This document shows positions 1 through 8,006 of a stretch of 50,844 nucleotides of DNA, in pieces. Source of the DNA: Variovorax gracilis (GTDB lineage: Bacteria; Pseudomonadota; Gammaproteobacteria; Burkholderiales; Burkholderiaceae_C); assembly GCF_030317115.1 (NCBI RefSeq), contig NZ_JASZYF010000036.1, positions 1 through 50,844 of the forward strand, given 5' to 3'. Within the stretch, counting starts at the first letter, position 1, and every line of letters begins with the position of its first letter. The position numbers and the translations under genes were made by a program. Under the pieces are notes generated by a model. The model was not told where the DNA came from. It made no database searches and saw only the letters and a program-made list of their open reading frames with translations.

Positions 1-236
1 GTCACGACGATCGGGATCGGCAGGAAACCCCGGGGGTTCTCGAGGAAGCTGCTCAAGTCGAGCTGTCCATCCTGGGGATCGAAGAACCGGTCGCGCAGTC
101 GCGGCGCGGGCTCCTTCATTGCCTCACGAGGGATCCCCTCCTCGGTCCTCCGCGGTTCGGGCGAGGGCTGGGCGCCGACGCCCGCCGATGCGCCCATGGC
201 AAGCACATGAAGCAGGGCGGGCGGCAACCAGCGCAT
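1..236 (-). CDS. N-terminus of a BamA/TamA-like outer-membrane protein (cut by window edge)
   Basis: Only the first 78 residues are inside the window; the gene continues past base 1. The start ATG (complement of 234-236) opens a typical signal peptide (MRWLPPALLHVLAMGASAG, likely cut after GVGA-Q). A proline- and charge-rich linker follows, then the stretch FFDPQDGQLDLSSFLEN and GFLPIPIVVT. I recall this pattern from the start of a family of BamA/TamA-type barrel proteins that open with a short 'DPxDGxxDLSxFL...GFLPVPxxxTEPA' segment. That assignment comes from memory of the family, not from a domain search, and the barrel itself is not visible. The gene is divergent from the DUF3300 gene, with about 165 bases between them. 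Confidence 0.55.
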   Translation of the reverse strand, partial: MRWLPPALLHVLAMGASAGVGAQPSPEPRRTEEGIPREAMKEPAPRLRDRFFDPQDGQLDLSSFLENPRGFLPIPIVV

Positions 237-402
237 CGTTGAATGTTCAGATGAGGGCGGGGACGCCTCTGCGATGAATCGCCCGATTGGCACCGAGTGT
301 CCCCATGCAGTCGAGTTGCCAAGCCTCGACGAACGGGAGATCCGAGGGTACAACGCGGCACTTGCCCCCAAGGTGCCCATCCAACCATGAGGAGATTCGG
401 AC

Positions 403-1893
403 ATGAAGATTGGACTGCCCGGCCCCCCCGAGCTTCCTGTCACCCTGGCGCCCCCTGTGGGAGCCGCGCGCACGAGGATGCGCCGGTTCCCTGCGCACGT
501 GCCAGCGTCCGCGATCGCGCTCGCCGTGGTGCTTGGGGGATGCGCCTATCCCGTGCCGGTGGCGGTGCAGCAACCGGCGCGCGTCACGACCACCACCACG
601 ACCACCACCACACCGATGCCGGCCGGTCCCGCTGCCACGGTGCCTACGGCGCCTGCGGCGGACGGCACTTTCAACCAGGCCCAGATCGACCAGATGATGG
701 CGCCCATCGCCCTGTATCCGGACTCGCTGCTGTCGCAGGTGCTGATGGCGTCGACCTACCCGGCCGACGTGGCCGACGCCGCGAGGTGGTCGAAGGCGAA
801 TCCCCAGCAGTCCGGCGACGCCGCTGTGCGCGCGGTCGAGAACCAGCCATGGGATCCGAGCGTGAAGTCGCTGGTGGCCTTTCCGCAGGTGCTGCAGACC
901 ATGGGCGAAAAGCCCGACTGGGTGCAGAACCTGGGCGACGCGTTCCTCGCGTCGTCGAAGGACGTGCTTGACTCCGCGCAACGGCTGCGTGCGCGGGCGC
1001 GCGACAGCGGCAACCTGAAGACGACCGAGCAGCAGACCGTGACCGTCCAGCAAGAGGCGATCACCATCGAGCCGGCCAACCCGCAGACGGTCTACGTGCC
1101 CCTCTACAACCCGACGGTGGTGTATGGCACCTGGCCCTATCCGGCCTACCCGCCGTACTACTGGTACCCGCCGGCGATGTACTACCCGGGCTACTACCCC
1201 GGCGCGGCGCTGGCCACGGGCATCGCCTTCGGGGTCGGGGTGGCGGCCGTCGGTGCGCTTTGGGGCAATTGCAATTGGGGCGGTGGCGACATCAATATCA
1301 ACACGAACCGCTACAACAGCATCAACACCAACCGGCAAATCAACGCCAATCAGAACCGCTTCCAGCATAACGCGCAGAACCGGCGTGGTGTGCCCTACCG
1401 CGACAGCCGCAGTCAGCAGCAGTTTGGCAAGAACGTGCCGGGCGGAGAGAACCGCGGCGACTTTCGTGGTCGCGACGCCCAACGCCAGCAGGCACAGTCG
1501 TCCCTGCAGCAGCGCGGCATGGACCCGGGCGCCGGACGTGAGCAGTTGCGCAACGATCCGGCCACTCGCCAGCGCGCCGACGCAGCTGCACGAGGGCAAG
1601 GAGGGTTCGGCGGCAACGACGGGTTGTCACGCGTCGGCGCGCAAGGCGGCGCACGCGGTGACAACGCCTTCAGCGGCGCTGGCAATGCCGGGCAGGCGCG
1701 CCAGCAGATGGACCGCGGCAATGCCAGCCGGCAGATGTCACAGCAGCACACCGGCGGCCGTGGCGGCTATGGGGGCGGCGGCTACAGCGGCGGCGGGGGG
1801 CGCGGTGGCTACAGCGGCGGCTATGGCGGTGGTGGGGGCCGTGCCGGCGGCGGAGGGCGCGGCGGCGGTCGCGGAGGTGGTGGCCGCCGCTAG
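403..1893 (+). CDS. DUF3300 family lipoprotein with Gly-rich tail
   Basis: This 496-residue protein has the DUF3300 core (about residues 85-255: APIALYPDSLLSQVLMAST, then WSKANP, WDPSVKSLVAFP and a Tyr/Pro-rich YVPLYNPTVVYGTWPYPAYPPYYWYPP). A hydrophobic segment ending in LGGC (Cys47) is a lipobox, so it is probably an envelope lipoprotein. The last 45 residues are almost pure Gly/Arg/Tyr repeats, and an Asn/Gln/Arg-rich stretch precedes them. The start at 403 has an AGGAG eight bases upstream, but it gives an unusually long n-region. Met26 (ATG at 478) would give a standard lipoprotein signal peptide but has a poor ribosome site. It is followed 23 bases later by a DUF2950 gene, the usual partner. 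The molecular role of DUF3300 is unknown. Confidence 0.85.
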   Translation: MKIGLPGPPELPVTLAPPVGAARTRMRRFPAHVPASAIALAVVLGGCAYPVPVAVQQPARVTTTTTTTTTPMPAGPAATVPTAPAADGTFNQAQIDQMMAPIALYPDSLLSQVLMASTYPADVADAARWSKANPQQSGDAAVRAVENQPWDPSVKSLVAFPQVLQTMGEKPDWVQNLGDAFLASSKDVLDSAQRLRARARDSGNLKTTEQQTVTVQQEAITIEPANPQTVYVPLYNPTVVYGTWPYPAYPPYYWYPPAMYYPGYYPGAALATGIAFGVGVAAVGALWGNCNWGGGDININTNRYNSINTNRQINANQNRFQHNAQNRRGVPYRDSRSQQQFGKNVPGGENRGDFRGRDAQRQQAQSSLQQRGMDPGAGREQLRNDPATRQRADAAARGQGGFGGNDGLSRVGAQGGARGDNAFSGAGNAGQARQQMDRGNASRQMSQQHTGGRGGYGGGGYSGGGGRGGYSGGYGGGGGRAGGGGRGGGRGGGGRR

Positions 1894-1916
1894 ACGAAGA
1901 AGTACAGGAGCACACC

Positions 1917-2816
1917 ATGCACTTGCCCACCTGCCGAGCCACTGCCCGGCTTGCCGCCACCGCGATGATGGCCCTCGTGACCCTGCTTGTCCCCGGCCTT
2001 GCAGGGGCGCAACAGCCCTATCCCAGCGCCGAGGCAGCTGCCCAGGCCTTCCACGACGCCGTATCCGGCAACGACGCCGCCGCGCTGCGCAGGGTCCTTG
2101 GCGCCGATTGGAAGCGTTTCCTGCCTGCCGACGACATCGGCCGCGCCGACCTGCAGGCTTTTCTGGCCGCCTGGGACAGGGCGCACAAGGTCGTGACGAC
2201 CGGCCAGGACAAGGCCGTGCTGGCCGTCGGCGACAGTGGCTGGACATTGCCCATTCCGCTGGTCACGAAGGGCGGTGTCTGGCGCTTCGACCCGCGAGCG
2301 GGCGCCGACGAGATGCGCACCCGGCGTATCGGCCGCAACGAACTCACCACCATGCAGGCCGTGCTGGCCTACTTCGACGCACAGAAGGAATATGCGCAGC
2401 GTGACCGCGATGGCGATGGTGTGCTCTCGTACGCACGCAAGTTCGCGAGCACACCGGGCCAGCGTGACGGACTGTACTGGCCCGACGACGCCCAGGGTGA
2501 GAGTCCATTGGGACCGCGCTTCGGCGGCGTGAGACCGGGCGAGGGCTACCACGGCTACCACTACAAGATCCTGACGGCACAGGGCAAGGATGCACCGGGC
2601 GGGGCCTACGACTACATCATCGGCAATCGCATGCGCGCCGGCTTCGCCGTGGTCGCTTGGCCGATCCAGTACGGGGACACCGGCGTGACCAGCTTCATGA
2701 TCAGTCATGAGGGGGTGCTCTATCAGAAGGACCTGGGACCGAAGGGCGCCACGATCGCACGGGAAATGAAGACCTTCAACCCGGATTCGACCTGGAGCAA
2801 GGTGAACACGCCCTGA
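1917..2816 (+). CDS. DUF2950 family exported protein
   Basis: This 299-residue protein has a clear Sec signal peptide (residues 1-31, ending GLAGA-QQ). The mature part carries the DUF2950 signature: a helical start (FHDAVSGNDAAALRRVLG), a central RFDPRAGADEMRTRRIGRNEL, and a C-terminal half with LLYWPDD-like, GYHGYHYKIL and GGVLYQKDLG-type segments. AGGAG lies eight bases before the ATG. DUF3300 and DUF2950 genes are regularly found side by side in proteobacteria, and here they are 23 bases apart, so they are almost certainly one operon. The pair is expected to act in the periplasm or envelope; no enzymatic motif is visible and no function is assigned. Confidence 0.87.
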   Translation: MHLPTCRATARLAATAMMALVTLLVPGLAGAQQPYPSAEAAAQAFHDAVSGNDAAALRRVLGADWKRFLPADDIGRADLQAFLAAWDRAHKVVTTGQDKAVLAVGDSGWTLPIPLVTKGGVWRFDPRAGADEMRTRRIGRNELTTMQAVLAYFDAQKEYAQRDRDGDGVLSYARKFASTPGQRDGLYWPDDAQGESPLGPRFGGVRPGEGYHGYHYKILTAQGKDAPGGAYDYIIGNRMRAGFAVVAWPIQYGDTGVTSFMISHEGVLYQKDLGPKGATIAREMKTFNPDSTWSKVNTP

Positions 2817-3626
2817 CGCAAGAGTCGTTGGGGCGAGACGGCCAACGCCAATCACCTCAAGTCCTCCCGGCGCACGGCCAGGGCCACCGCCTTGGCGATG
2901 AGTCCGATCGGTTCAGCGGCGGCGGGGTTTGGGCTGCATGCGCAGCTTCGGCCCGGTCGCCGCCAGGACCCCGTCGAGCGGCGGCTTGAGGACGAGCCAC
3001 CTATCGCAAAGAGGTTCCCCCGCCGACCGCGCATGACCCTCAATGGCGGCAATCAGCAGTCCCATGCCCAACTCGGTGGTCATGCGCGAGCTTTACCAGC
3101 CCAGGCGTCCCGCGATGCTCGGCCCTCTTCGGTGGAAGGTGCGCGAGTCTGCGACGGCAGAAGCGGAGTTCGAGTGCGCGCCTGGGCGTACCAAGCCAGT
3201 TCAACCGACGCGCCCCTGATGTCGGCCGCTCTCACCTTCGCAGAAGCCGAACGGCGCGATTGACGGCAAGCGGATCGAAGCGACTCGCTCGTCGGCCAGG
3301 CCTGCGCATCCAAATGCCACGACATCTCGGAGATCGCTGAGATCGCTGAGATCGTTGAGATCGCTGCAGGGTCGTACGCGCAGGCAGGGCTCACGTCTTC
3401 GGCCACGGCTTCCGGCCTGTGGACGAGGAGGGGCTCGGACGTCACTTGGCCGCGCCCTGATTGCGGCCCCGGTATCCCCCGCCGCGTGCAGGCACTCACC
3501 GGGCGTACGAATTCTGGAAACAGGACGATCCCCTGCTCCATCTAATGGCTGAGTTCGCGGCTGATTTGGCGGCTGATTGGCAGTGCGTCGCCAGCGCCAT
3601 GCAGCCGCTGCGAAAGGAGCCCGCAG
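2817..3626. other. Gene-poor stretch with a small minus-strand ORF and a 9-bp tandem repeat
   Basis: No convincing gene is present. The best candidate is a 56-codon minus-strand ORF (complement 2913-3083, starting MTTELGMGLLIAAIEGHA and ending QPKPRRR). Its composition looks protein-like, but it lacks a clear ribosome site and has a stop just upstream, so it may be the remnant of a larger gene. A short tandem repeat lies at 3330-3365. Longer open frames here are on both strands and look like chance GC-rich frames. Confidence 0.4.
3330..3365. repeat. 9-bp tandem repeat, four copies
   Basis: Four head-to-tail copies of GAGATCGCT lie at 3330, 3339, 3348 and 3357; the third copy reads GAGATCGTT. 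The unit is a multiple of three, but no supported coding frame covers it. Confidence 0.85.
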
Positions 3627-4889
3627 ATGATCGCCGGACGTCGGGAACGGATGGAAGCTAGCGGAGTGGCAAGCAAGTTCGATGCACGGACCGTGCGCAT
3701 CGCAACCGCCACTGCAGTCGCTGCCGCACTCGCAGTGGCGTGCGGGGGCGGCGACAATGGAGGCGGCGGCTTCGCGATCGAACAAGCCGCTCTCATGGCA
3801 CAGGGCAAGCAGATTTTCCGTTTCGATACTTTCGGCGACGAAGCCCATTGGACCGGCACGCTGCGGATGCATGAAGTCATCGGTACCGCAGTCAGCCCCG
3901 CGACCGCATTGGAGGTCGGGCTGAAGGTCGACGCCGAGGCGCTGCCGCCGGATGTGATCAGGGGCATCCAGGATGGAAGCATCGATCTCAAGAGTCCCGC
4001 CACGACCATCGCGTTGCTGAAGCTGGACGCCGTCGTCGGCCTCAAGGGCACCGTGGAAACCGTCGGCGGCAAGGATGCGCTGACCCGCGTCGGCGTCACC
4101 TGCGCGCTCTGTCACTCGAGCGTCGACAACTCTTTCGCACCGGGCATCGGCAAGCGGCTCGATGGCTGGGCCAACCGGGACCTGAATCCCGGCGCCATCA
4201 TCGCGCTCTCGCCTGCGTTGGACGCCGCCCGCAAGGCGGTCTACCTGTCGTGGGGCAAGGGCAAGTACGACCCGCGCTTCAATATCGACGGGCTCAACAA
4301 GCCAGTGGTCATCCCGCCGGCCTATGGGCTGGCAGGCCTTCACAGCGTGACCTTCACGGGCGACGGCGCCGAGATCGCCTATTGGAACCGGTACGTCGCC
4401 GTGACCCAGATGGGCGGCCAGGGCAACTTCTCCGAGCCGCGTCTGAACCTGAACATCACCAACGGCACGACCGACCTGGTGACGGGCAAGTTGCCAGCGT
4501 TGCAGGCTTACCAGTTGTCACTCCTGCCCCCCGCTGCGCCCGCGGGCAGTTTCGACGCCGCTGCGGCCGCTCGGGGAAAAGTGGTCTTCGACGGCGCAGG
4601 AAAGTGCGCGACGTGCCACAGCGGCACTCTTTTCACCGATGCGAACTCCACGCTGCATCCGCCGAGCGACTCGATGGCGGAGCCGGAAACGCCCAGCTAC
4701 GCTTCCCGCTCGGCTACGAGGCTGTATCGCACCTCGCCTCTGCGAGGCGTCTGGCAGCACGCGCCTTACTTTCATGACGGGTCAGCAGCCACGCTTGAGG
4801 AGGTCGCGGCCACCTACAACGCCAGTCGGGCTCTGGGCCTCACCCCTCAGGAGATTTCTGATCTCGCCCAGTACCTGAAGTCGCAGTGA
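3627..4889 (+). CDS. Di-heme cytochrome c lipoprotein (cytochrome c peroxidase/MauG-like C-terminal half)
   Basis: This 420-residue protein has two c-type heme-binding motifs: CALCH at residues 159-163 and CATCH at 327-331. The final 60 residues (TSPLRGVWQHAPYFHDGSAATLEEV ... LTPQEISDLAQYLKSQ, split here by unquoted residues) are the hallmark ending of the cytochrome c peroxidase/MauG group. Residues 28-39 form a hydrophobic segment ending AVAC followed by GGGDNGGGG, a lipobox with a flexible tether, so the protein should sit in the periplasm, lipid-anchored. AAGGAG lies ten bases before ATG 3627; Met9 is an alternative start. It stands alone, so its electron partner is unclear. A peroxidase or an oxidative-modification role are both possible; I cannot choose from sequence. 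Confidence 0.82.
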   Translation: MIAGRRERMEASGVASKFDARTVRIATATAVAAALAVACGGGDNGGGGFAIEQAALMAQGKQIFRFDTFGDEAHWTGTLRMHEVIGTAVSPATALEVGLKVDAEALPPDVIRGIQDGSIDLKSPATTIALLKLDAVVGLKGTVETVGGKDALTRVGVTCALCHSSVDNSFAPGIGKRLDGWANRDLNPGAIIALSPALDAARKAVYLSWGKGKYDPRFNIDGLNKPVVIPPAYGLAGLHSVTFTGDGAEIAYWNRYVAVTQMGGQGNFSEPRLNLNITNGTTDLVTGKLPALQAYQLSLLPPAAPAGSFDAAAAARGKVVFDGAGKCATCHSGTLFTDANSTLHPPSDSMAEPETPSYASRSATRLYRTSPLRGVWQHAPYFHDGSAATLEEVAATYNASRALGLTPQEISDLAQYLKSQ

Positions 4890-4899
4890 GGCCGCGGCA

Positions 4900-4917
4900 G
4901 GGCCGCTCGCGCGGCCC
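4900..4917 (+). terminator. GC hairpin downstream of the cytochrome gene
   Basis: A perfect 7-bp stem, GGGCCGC / GCGGCCC, with a TCGC loop starts 11 bases after the cytochrome stop and lies between two convergent genes. There is no T-run, so it is at best a weak intrinsic terminator. Confidence 0.35.
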
Positions 4918-5045
4918 GAGCCTGCGGGCGCGCCGGCCTGTCGGTTGCGGCCCCCTCCGCGAGTCTCCCTTCGGCCGGATCTCCGCGCCCGCCGAATGCC
5001 GATGGCGCCCGGATCCGTAGCCCAAAGCGCGATCGCGTTTGACCG

Positions 5046-5516
5046 CTACGAAGACCGCACGGGGATGTCGAAGTGCAGCACGTCTTCCCGCACTCCGAGT
5101 TTCGAATACAGGGCGATCGCGGCTTCGTCGGGGGCATCTGCTTGCACGAAGATGACGTAGGCCCCGCGTTGCCGGCCGATGCGCTGAAGCTCGCGGATCA
5201 ACGCCGTTGCGATGCCTCTGCGCCTGTGTGCCGCGGCAACGGCAAGGTCGTAGATGTAGACCTCGCTGCGCTGCTGCTCGAACTTGATGAGTTCGTAGGC
5301 CGCGAGGCCTCCGATCACATGCGATCCCTCGCTGGCAACCAGCGCGATGAAGTAGTCGCTGGCGAGCAGGTGCTGAAGGTAGGCCGCCTGAGGGCGAGCG
5401 GAACTGTAGGAGTCCACGTCGTCGAAGGCGACTCCGAACACGGTGAGAAGCGCCTCCATCTGCAGCCCGTCGTCGGCCGAGAGCTGCCGAATGGTGATGC
5501 CGGCCGTCATGGACAT
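5046..5516 (-). CDS. AAC(3)-I-like aminoglycoside N-acetyltransferase (GNAT fold)
   Basis: This 156-residue protein matches the AAC(3)-I family closely along its length. It has an N-terminal VFGVAFDDVDSYSSARP and AAYLQHLLASDYFIALVA, then GGLAAYELIKFEQQRSE, YIYDLAVAAAHRRRGIATAL (the acetyl-CoA loop, residues 97-103) and GAYVIFVQAD...GVREDVLHFDI. The family transfers an acetyl group from acetyl-CoA to the 3-amino group of gentamicin-type aminoglycosides in the cytoplasm. The open frame extends to 5627, but homology begins at the ATG at 5514-5516, so I place the start there. No integron attC site or intact transposon was recognised around it, so it looks resident rather than a recent cassette. 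Whether it confers resistance or has another substrate is not known. Confidence 0.85.
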   Translation of the reverse strand: MSMTAGITIRQLSADDGLQMEALLTVFGVAFDDVDSYSSARPQAAYLQHLLASDYFIALVASEGSHVIGGLAAYELIKFEQQRSEVYIYDLAVAAAHRRRGIATALIRELQRIGRQRGAYVIFVQADAPDEAAIALYSKLGVREDVLHFDIPVRSS

Positions 5517-5754
5517 GCCGGCATTTTCGCTGAAGTCGTGTGATCGTCGATGCAGTGCGTTCCGCGACTTTGGAGCTTGCGCAACTCTGTGCCGCCTGAG
5601 GCAGGGTGTCTGGGGACCAAGATGCAAGGGTCGAGCATTGGCTCTCCGAGCGCGTTCCGACGCTCGCTCAACTGCCTCGCGGGTGCGATCGAGGTCAAGG
5701 ATTCGATCTCGTGCTCACGCTCACGTGGGCCGCCCTCCGTCACCCTTCGCGTGG

Positions 5755-6189
5755 CTATCTCGTATTGCCGGCTTCGTCGACCATCTTGGTGCTGCTGGGT
5801 CCGACGCCGGAAATCTGGACGATGACTTCCTCGTCCTTGGCACCGTCGTAGTGGACCTTTCCCGGGTGATGGACCGCGAAGCTTCCGGCAGGCAACGGCA
5901 CGGTCGCCGCCCGGTTCCACCTTGGGCCAGACCCAACCCACCAGGTCCCCTTCAGCACAACGATTTGCCGCTCCTCGGGGTGGATGTGCGGCGGCGACAT
6001 GACACCCGGCGCAAAGCGCACACGAATGACGTAAGGGCCAGGCGCAGCGGGGTTCCCATACAGCACCGCTCTCTCCAGGCCTGGCGCGTTTGGAACCTGG
6101 GTCCAGGCGAGATCCGCATCGCGCTTGACCGCCATCACAGATGCATCGGGTTCGGCAGCCTGCACCGACGCAGCCGCCGCGAGTGCCAT
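5755..6189 (-). CDS. Exported cupin-domain protein; start disrupted or coupled
   Basis: From the ATG at 6187-6189 this is 144 residues: a short hydrophobic start (MALAAAASVQA-AEP) and a single small cupin barrel with the metal-binding HIHPEE region (H68, H70) and GxxxxHHPGKVHY (H107/H108). It resembles ChrR-like or polyketide-cyclase-type cupins of the periplasm; the substrate is unknown. The start is odd. The only ATG with a good ribosome site (GAGGAG, at 6206-6208) reads MRRLF and then stops at a TAA that overlaps the next ATG (TTTTAATGG). One extra T would fuse them into an ideal signal peptide. A TTG at 6226-6228 gives a 157-residue alternative. The gene is probably transcribed alone, downstream of the patatin gene on the same strand. 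Confidence 0.75.
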   Translation of the reverse strand: MALAAAASVQAAEPDASVMAVKRDADLAWTQVPNAPGLERAVLYGNPAAPGPYVIRVRFAPGVMSPPHIHPEERQIVVLKGTWWVGSGPRWNRAATVPLPAGSFAVHHPGKVHYDGAKDEEVIVQISGVGPSSTKMVDEAGNTR

Positions 6190-6291
6190 TAAAAGAGACG
6201 GCGCATGGCTGCTCCTCGAAAGAGCCAAAAACGGAGATTACCTGACCGCTGTCGAGGCCTGCAAGCGTTCGTTGCCCGGCATCCGACCCGG

Positions 6292-7698
6292 TTAGCGTCG
6301 GCTCAGAAACTCGACCATGCCGGCCTGGTGCTCCGCGACCAGTTTCTGCGCCGCCGCAGCCAGCAGCTCGCGGTCGCAGGCCGACGGGACGCGCAGAAGC
6401 GTGGGAATTTCCGCGATGCGTTCGCGCACCGCCTCGGTGTTCGCCAACTGGGCTCTTTCGCCCTCGCATGCATTGGGCAGATCGCTCAGATCCTCGTTCC
6501 ACTTGGCGTCGGTATGCCGCAAGAGGACCACCATGACCGTCTCTGGGCCAGGGAACACGCCTTCGAGCTGGAGGCTCTGGAAGAACAGCTGCTGGTAGGC
6601 TGAAGCGCGTTCCTCCATGATGCTGGGGACGCGGGAGAAGTCGAAGGTCAGCAGGGTGAAGGGCAGCGAGCGACGCGAGAGCTGGCGTTCGCCGACCGAA
6701 AAGGGGTAGGAGCTATCGAAGGCGATGATCAAGGACTTGCGCGCCGCCTTGTCCCGCAGCTGCTTGAGGTGAAGGAAGAGCAGCGTCTCGAGCCCCGAGT
6801 TCTCGTACAGGCCACCGTCGCCCACGTGCCAGAAGACCTCCTCGTCACTCACGCGCATCGTGATTGGGCCGACCAACGGTGGAAAGGAGGCCGAAGCGGC
6901 GGCGGCGCCGACCAGGGCGATCGGGCAGGGATCCATGCGAATGTCGGGCGGCGTCAGCGGCTTCAGCGTTTGCCACCGGCGGGCGATGGTGTCGGCGTTG
7001 CGCATGGGTCGCCCGCTGCTGATGACGGAGCGCTCCAGGTCGGCGACGAAGTTGTAGTTGAACGCATCTTGCGGGAGCGTGCTCATCACGAGCCGGCGGC
7101 CGTTGTTGTACAGCGTGGTGTTGACGATCAGGCCCGGCGCGTCGGCCGCCCGCTCCCGCGCCCCCGCTTCCTGGAAAGTGGCGGTGCCTAGCAGGTCGTC
7201 CTTCAGGATCTCGCTCAGGGTCCTGGCGGCGAGCGCCGAGTTCACCCACCGCAGCGACATAAGCTGACGCGTGACCAGCGAGCTCTGGAAATCCTGGCTC
7301 AGCTTGCCGCGATACTGTTCAAAAAAGGTTCTGTACTCCGGAGTCAAGGTTCCCTGTGCATCGAGCATGGGCACGCTGGCTGGCGGCTTGGACAAGACGT
7401 AGGAAGTGGCCGCGAGGCTGCCGCCGGACACGCTCGACACGTGCCCGACATGCTCGAGCAGCGACTTGCCCTGCGACGTCTTCACCCCCGCCAGTGCCTC
7501 GAGACCGGACGCTCCGAACAACGCCGCGCGGCTGCCGCCGCCCGACAGCGCGACACCGACGAGAACATCACGCTTGGGCACCTCATTCGTGCACGCGACC
7601 GTCTCCTGAAGCTTGGCGACGGGGATCACGTGGGACGATGCGCAGCCCTGTAACAGAGCGATGCAGCCCATCAAGATCAGCAGTGCGAGCTTGGTCAT
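6292..7698 (-). CDS. Patatin-like phospholipase lipoprotein
   Basis: This 468-residue protein begins with a lipoprotein signal peptide (lipobox LLQGC, Cys19). The patatin fold is visible: the oxyanion glycine loop LSGGGSRAALFG (51-62), the nucleophile elbow SVSGGS with Ser91, and the catalytic DGG (Asp294) in HVGDGGLYENSG. The elbow reads S-V-S-G-G rather than the textbook G-x-S-x-G, a change at the first position only. The family hydrolyses acyl ester bonds of phospholipids with a Ser-Asp dyad; as a lipoprotein it would act at the outer or inner membrane face. A GAGGAT site precedes the ATG, and a promoter-like pair lies about 80 bases upstream. The cupin gene follows on the same strand after about 100 bases. 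Confidence 0.88.
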   Translation of the reverse strand: MTKLALLILMGCIALLQGCASSHVIPVAKLQETVACTNEVPKRDVLVGVALSGGGSRAALFGASGLEALAGVKTSQGKSLLEHVGHVSSVSGGSLAATSYVLSKPPASVPMLDAQGTLTPEYRTFFEQYRGKLSQDFQSSLVTRQLMSLRWVNSALAARTLSEILKDDLLGTATFQEAGARERAADAPGLIVNTTLYNNGRRLVMSTLPQDAFNYNFVADLERSVISSGRPMRNADTIARRWQTLKPLTPPDIRMDPCPIALVGAAAASASFPPLVGPITMRVSDEEVFWHVGDGGLYENSGLETLLFLHLKQLRDKAARKSLIIAFDSSYPFSVGERQLSRRSLPFTLLTFDFSRVPSIMEERASAYQQLFFQSLQLEGVFPGPETVMVVLLRHTDAKWNEDLSDLPNACEGERAQLANTEAVRERIAEIPTLLRVPSACDRELLAAAAQKLVAEHQAGMVEFLSRR

Positions 7699-7777
7699 CG
7701 GGAATCCTCGGTGTCGTCGGTGGTTGCAACCTGCGTGCGGATGGGGACAGGTCGCGCAGGGAATTCGTGGTGCTCAC

Positions 7778-7806
7778 ACTCTATGTGACATTCGTATTGT
7801 TGACAA
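7778..7806 (-). promoter_or_regulatory. Predicted sigma70 promoter for the patatin gene
   Basis: On the minus strand TTGTCA (complement of 7801-7806) and TAGAGT (complement of 7778-7783) are separated by exactly 17 bases, about 80 bases before the patatin start. Four of six bases match the -10 consensus. This is prediction only. Confidence 0.35.
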
Positions 7807-7889
7807 GAAGATTATGCTCAATAGACGATGGGCGGCACGCAAGGGACGCCAGGAATCGACGCTGCAGAGCGACTTCGCGAGAACGTCGA

Positions 7890-7911
7890 ACGGAGGGTTC
7901 GAGCCCTCCGT
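7890..7911. repeat. Perfect 8-bp inverted repeat with TTCGAG loop
   Basis: ACGGAGGG and CCCTCCGT flank the 6-base loop TTCGAG. It lies about 95 bases beyond the monooxygenase stop, so it might form the base of a terminator, but no T-run follows on either strand. It resembles a tRNA T-arm, but the loop is one base short and no acceptor or anticodon arm can be built around it. Confidence 0.6.
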
Positions 7912-8006
7912 CGCCCAGGCCGGGGTTCGACGCGGCCCCGAACCGTTCCGCGTCCCCTCCCCTGGCCGGGTCGGGGCTGCCGCAGCGGACAGCGCCAGAC
8001 ACCAGG

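Noticed and set aside
247..1599. 450-residue minus-strand open frame
   Set aside because: It is antisense to the DUF3300 gene and His/Arg/Val-rich with no family features.
7885..7920. Possible tRNA 3' part (GGTTCGAG-like loop)
   Set aside because: The hairpin has a 6-base loop rather than the 7-base T-loop, and no matching acceptor, D-arm or anticodon arm lies within 90 bases on either side.
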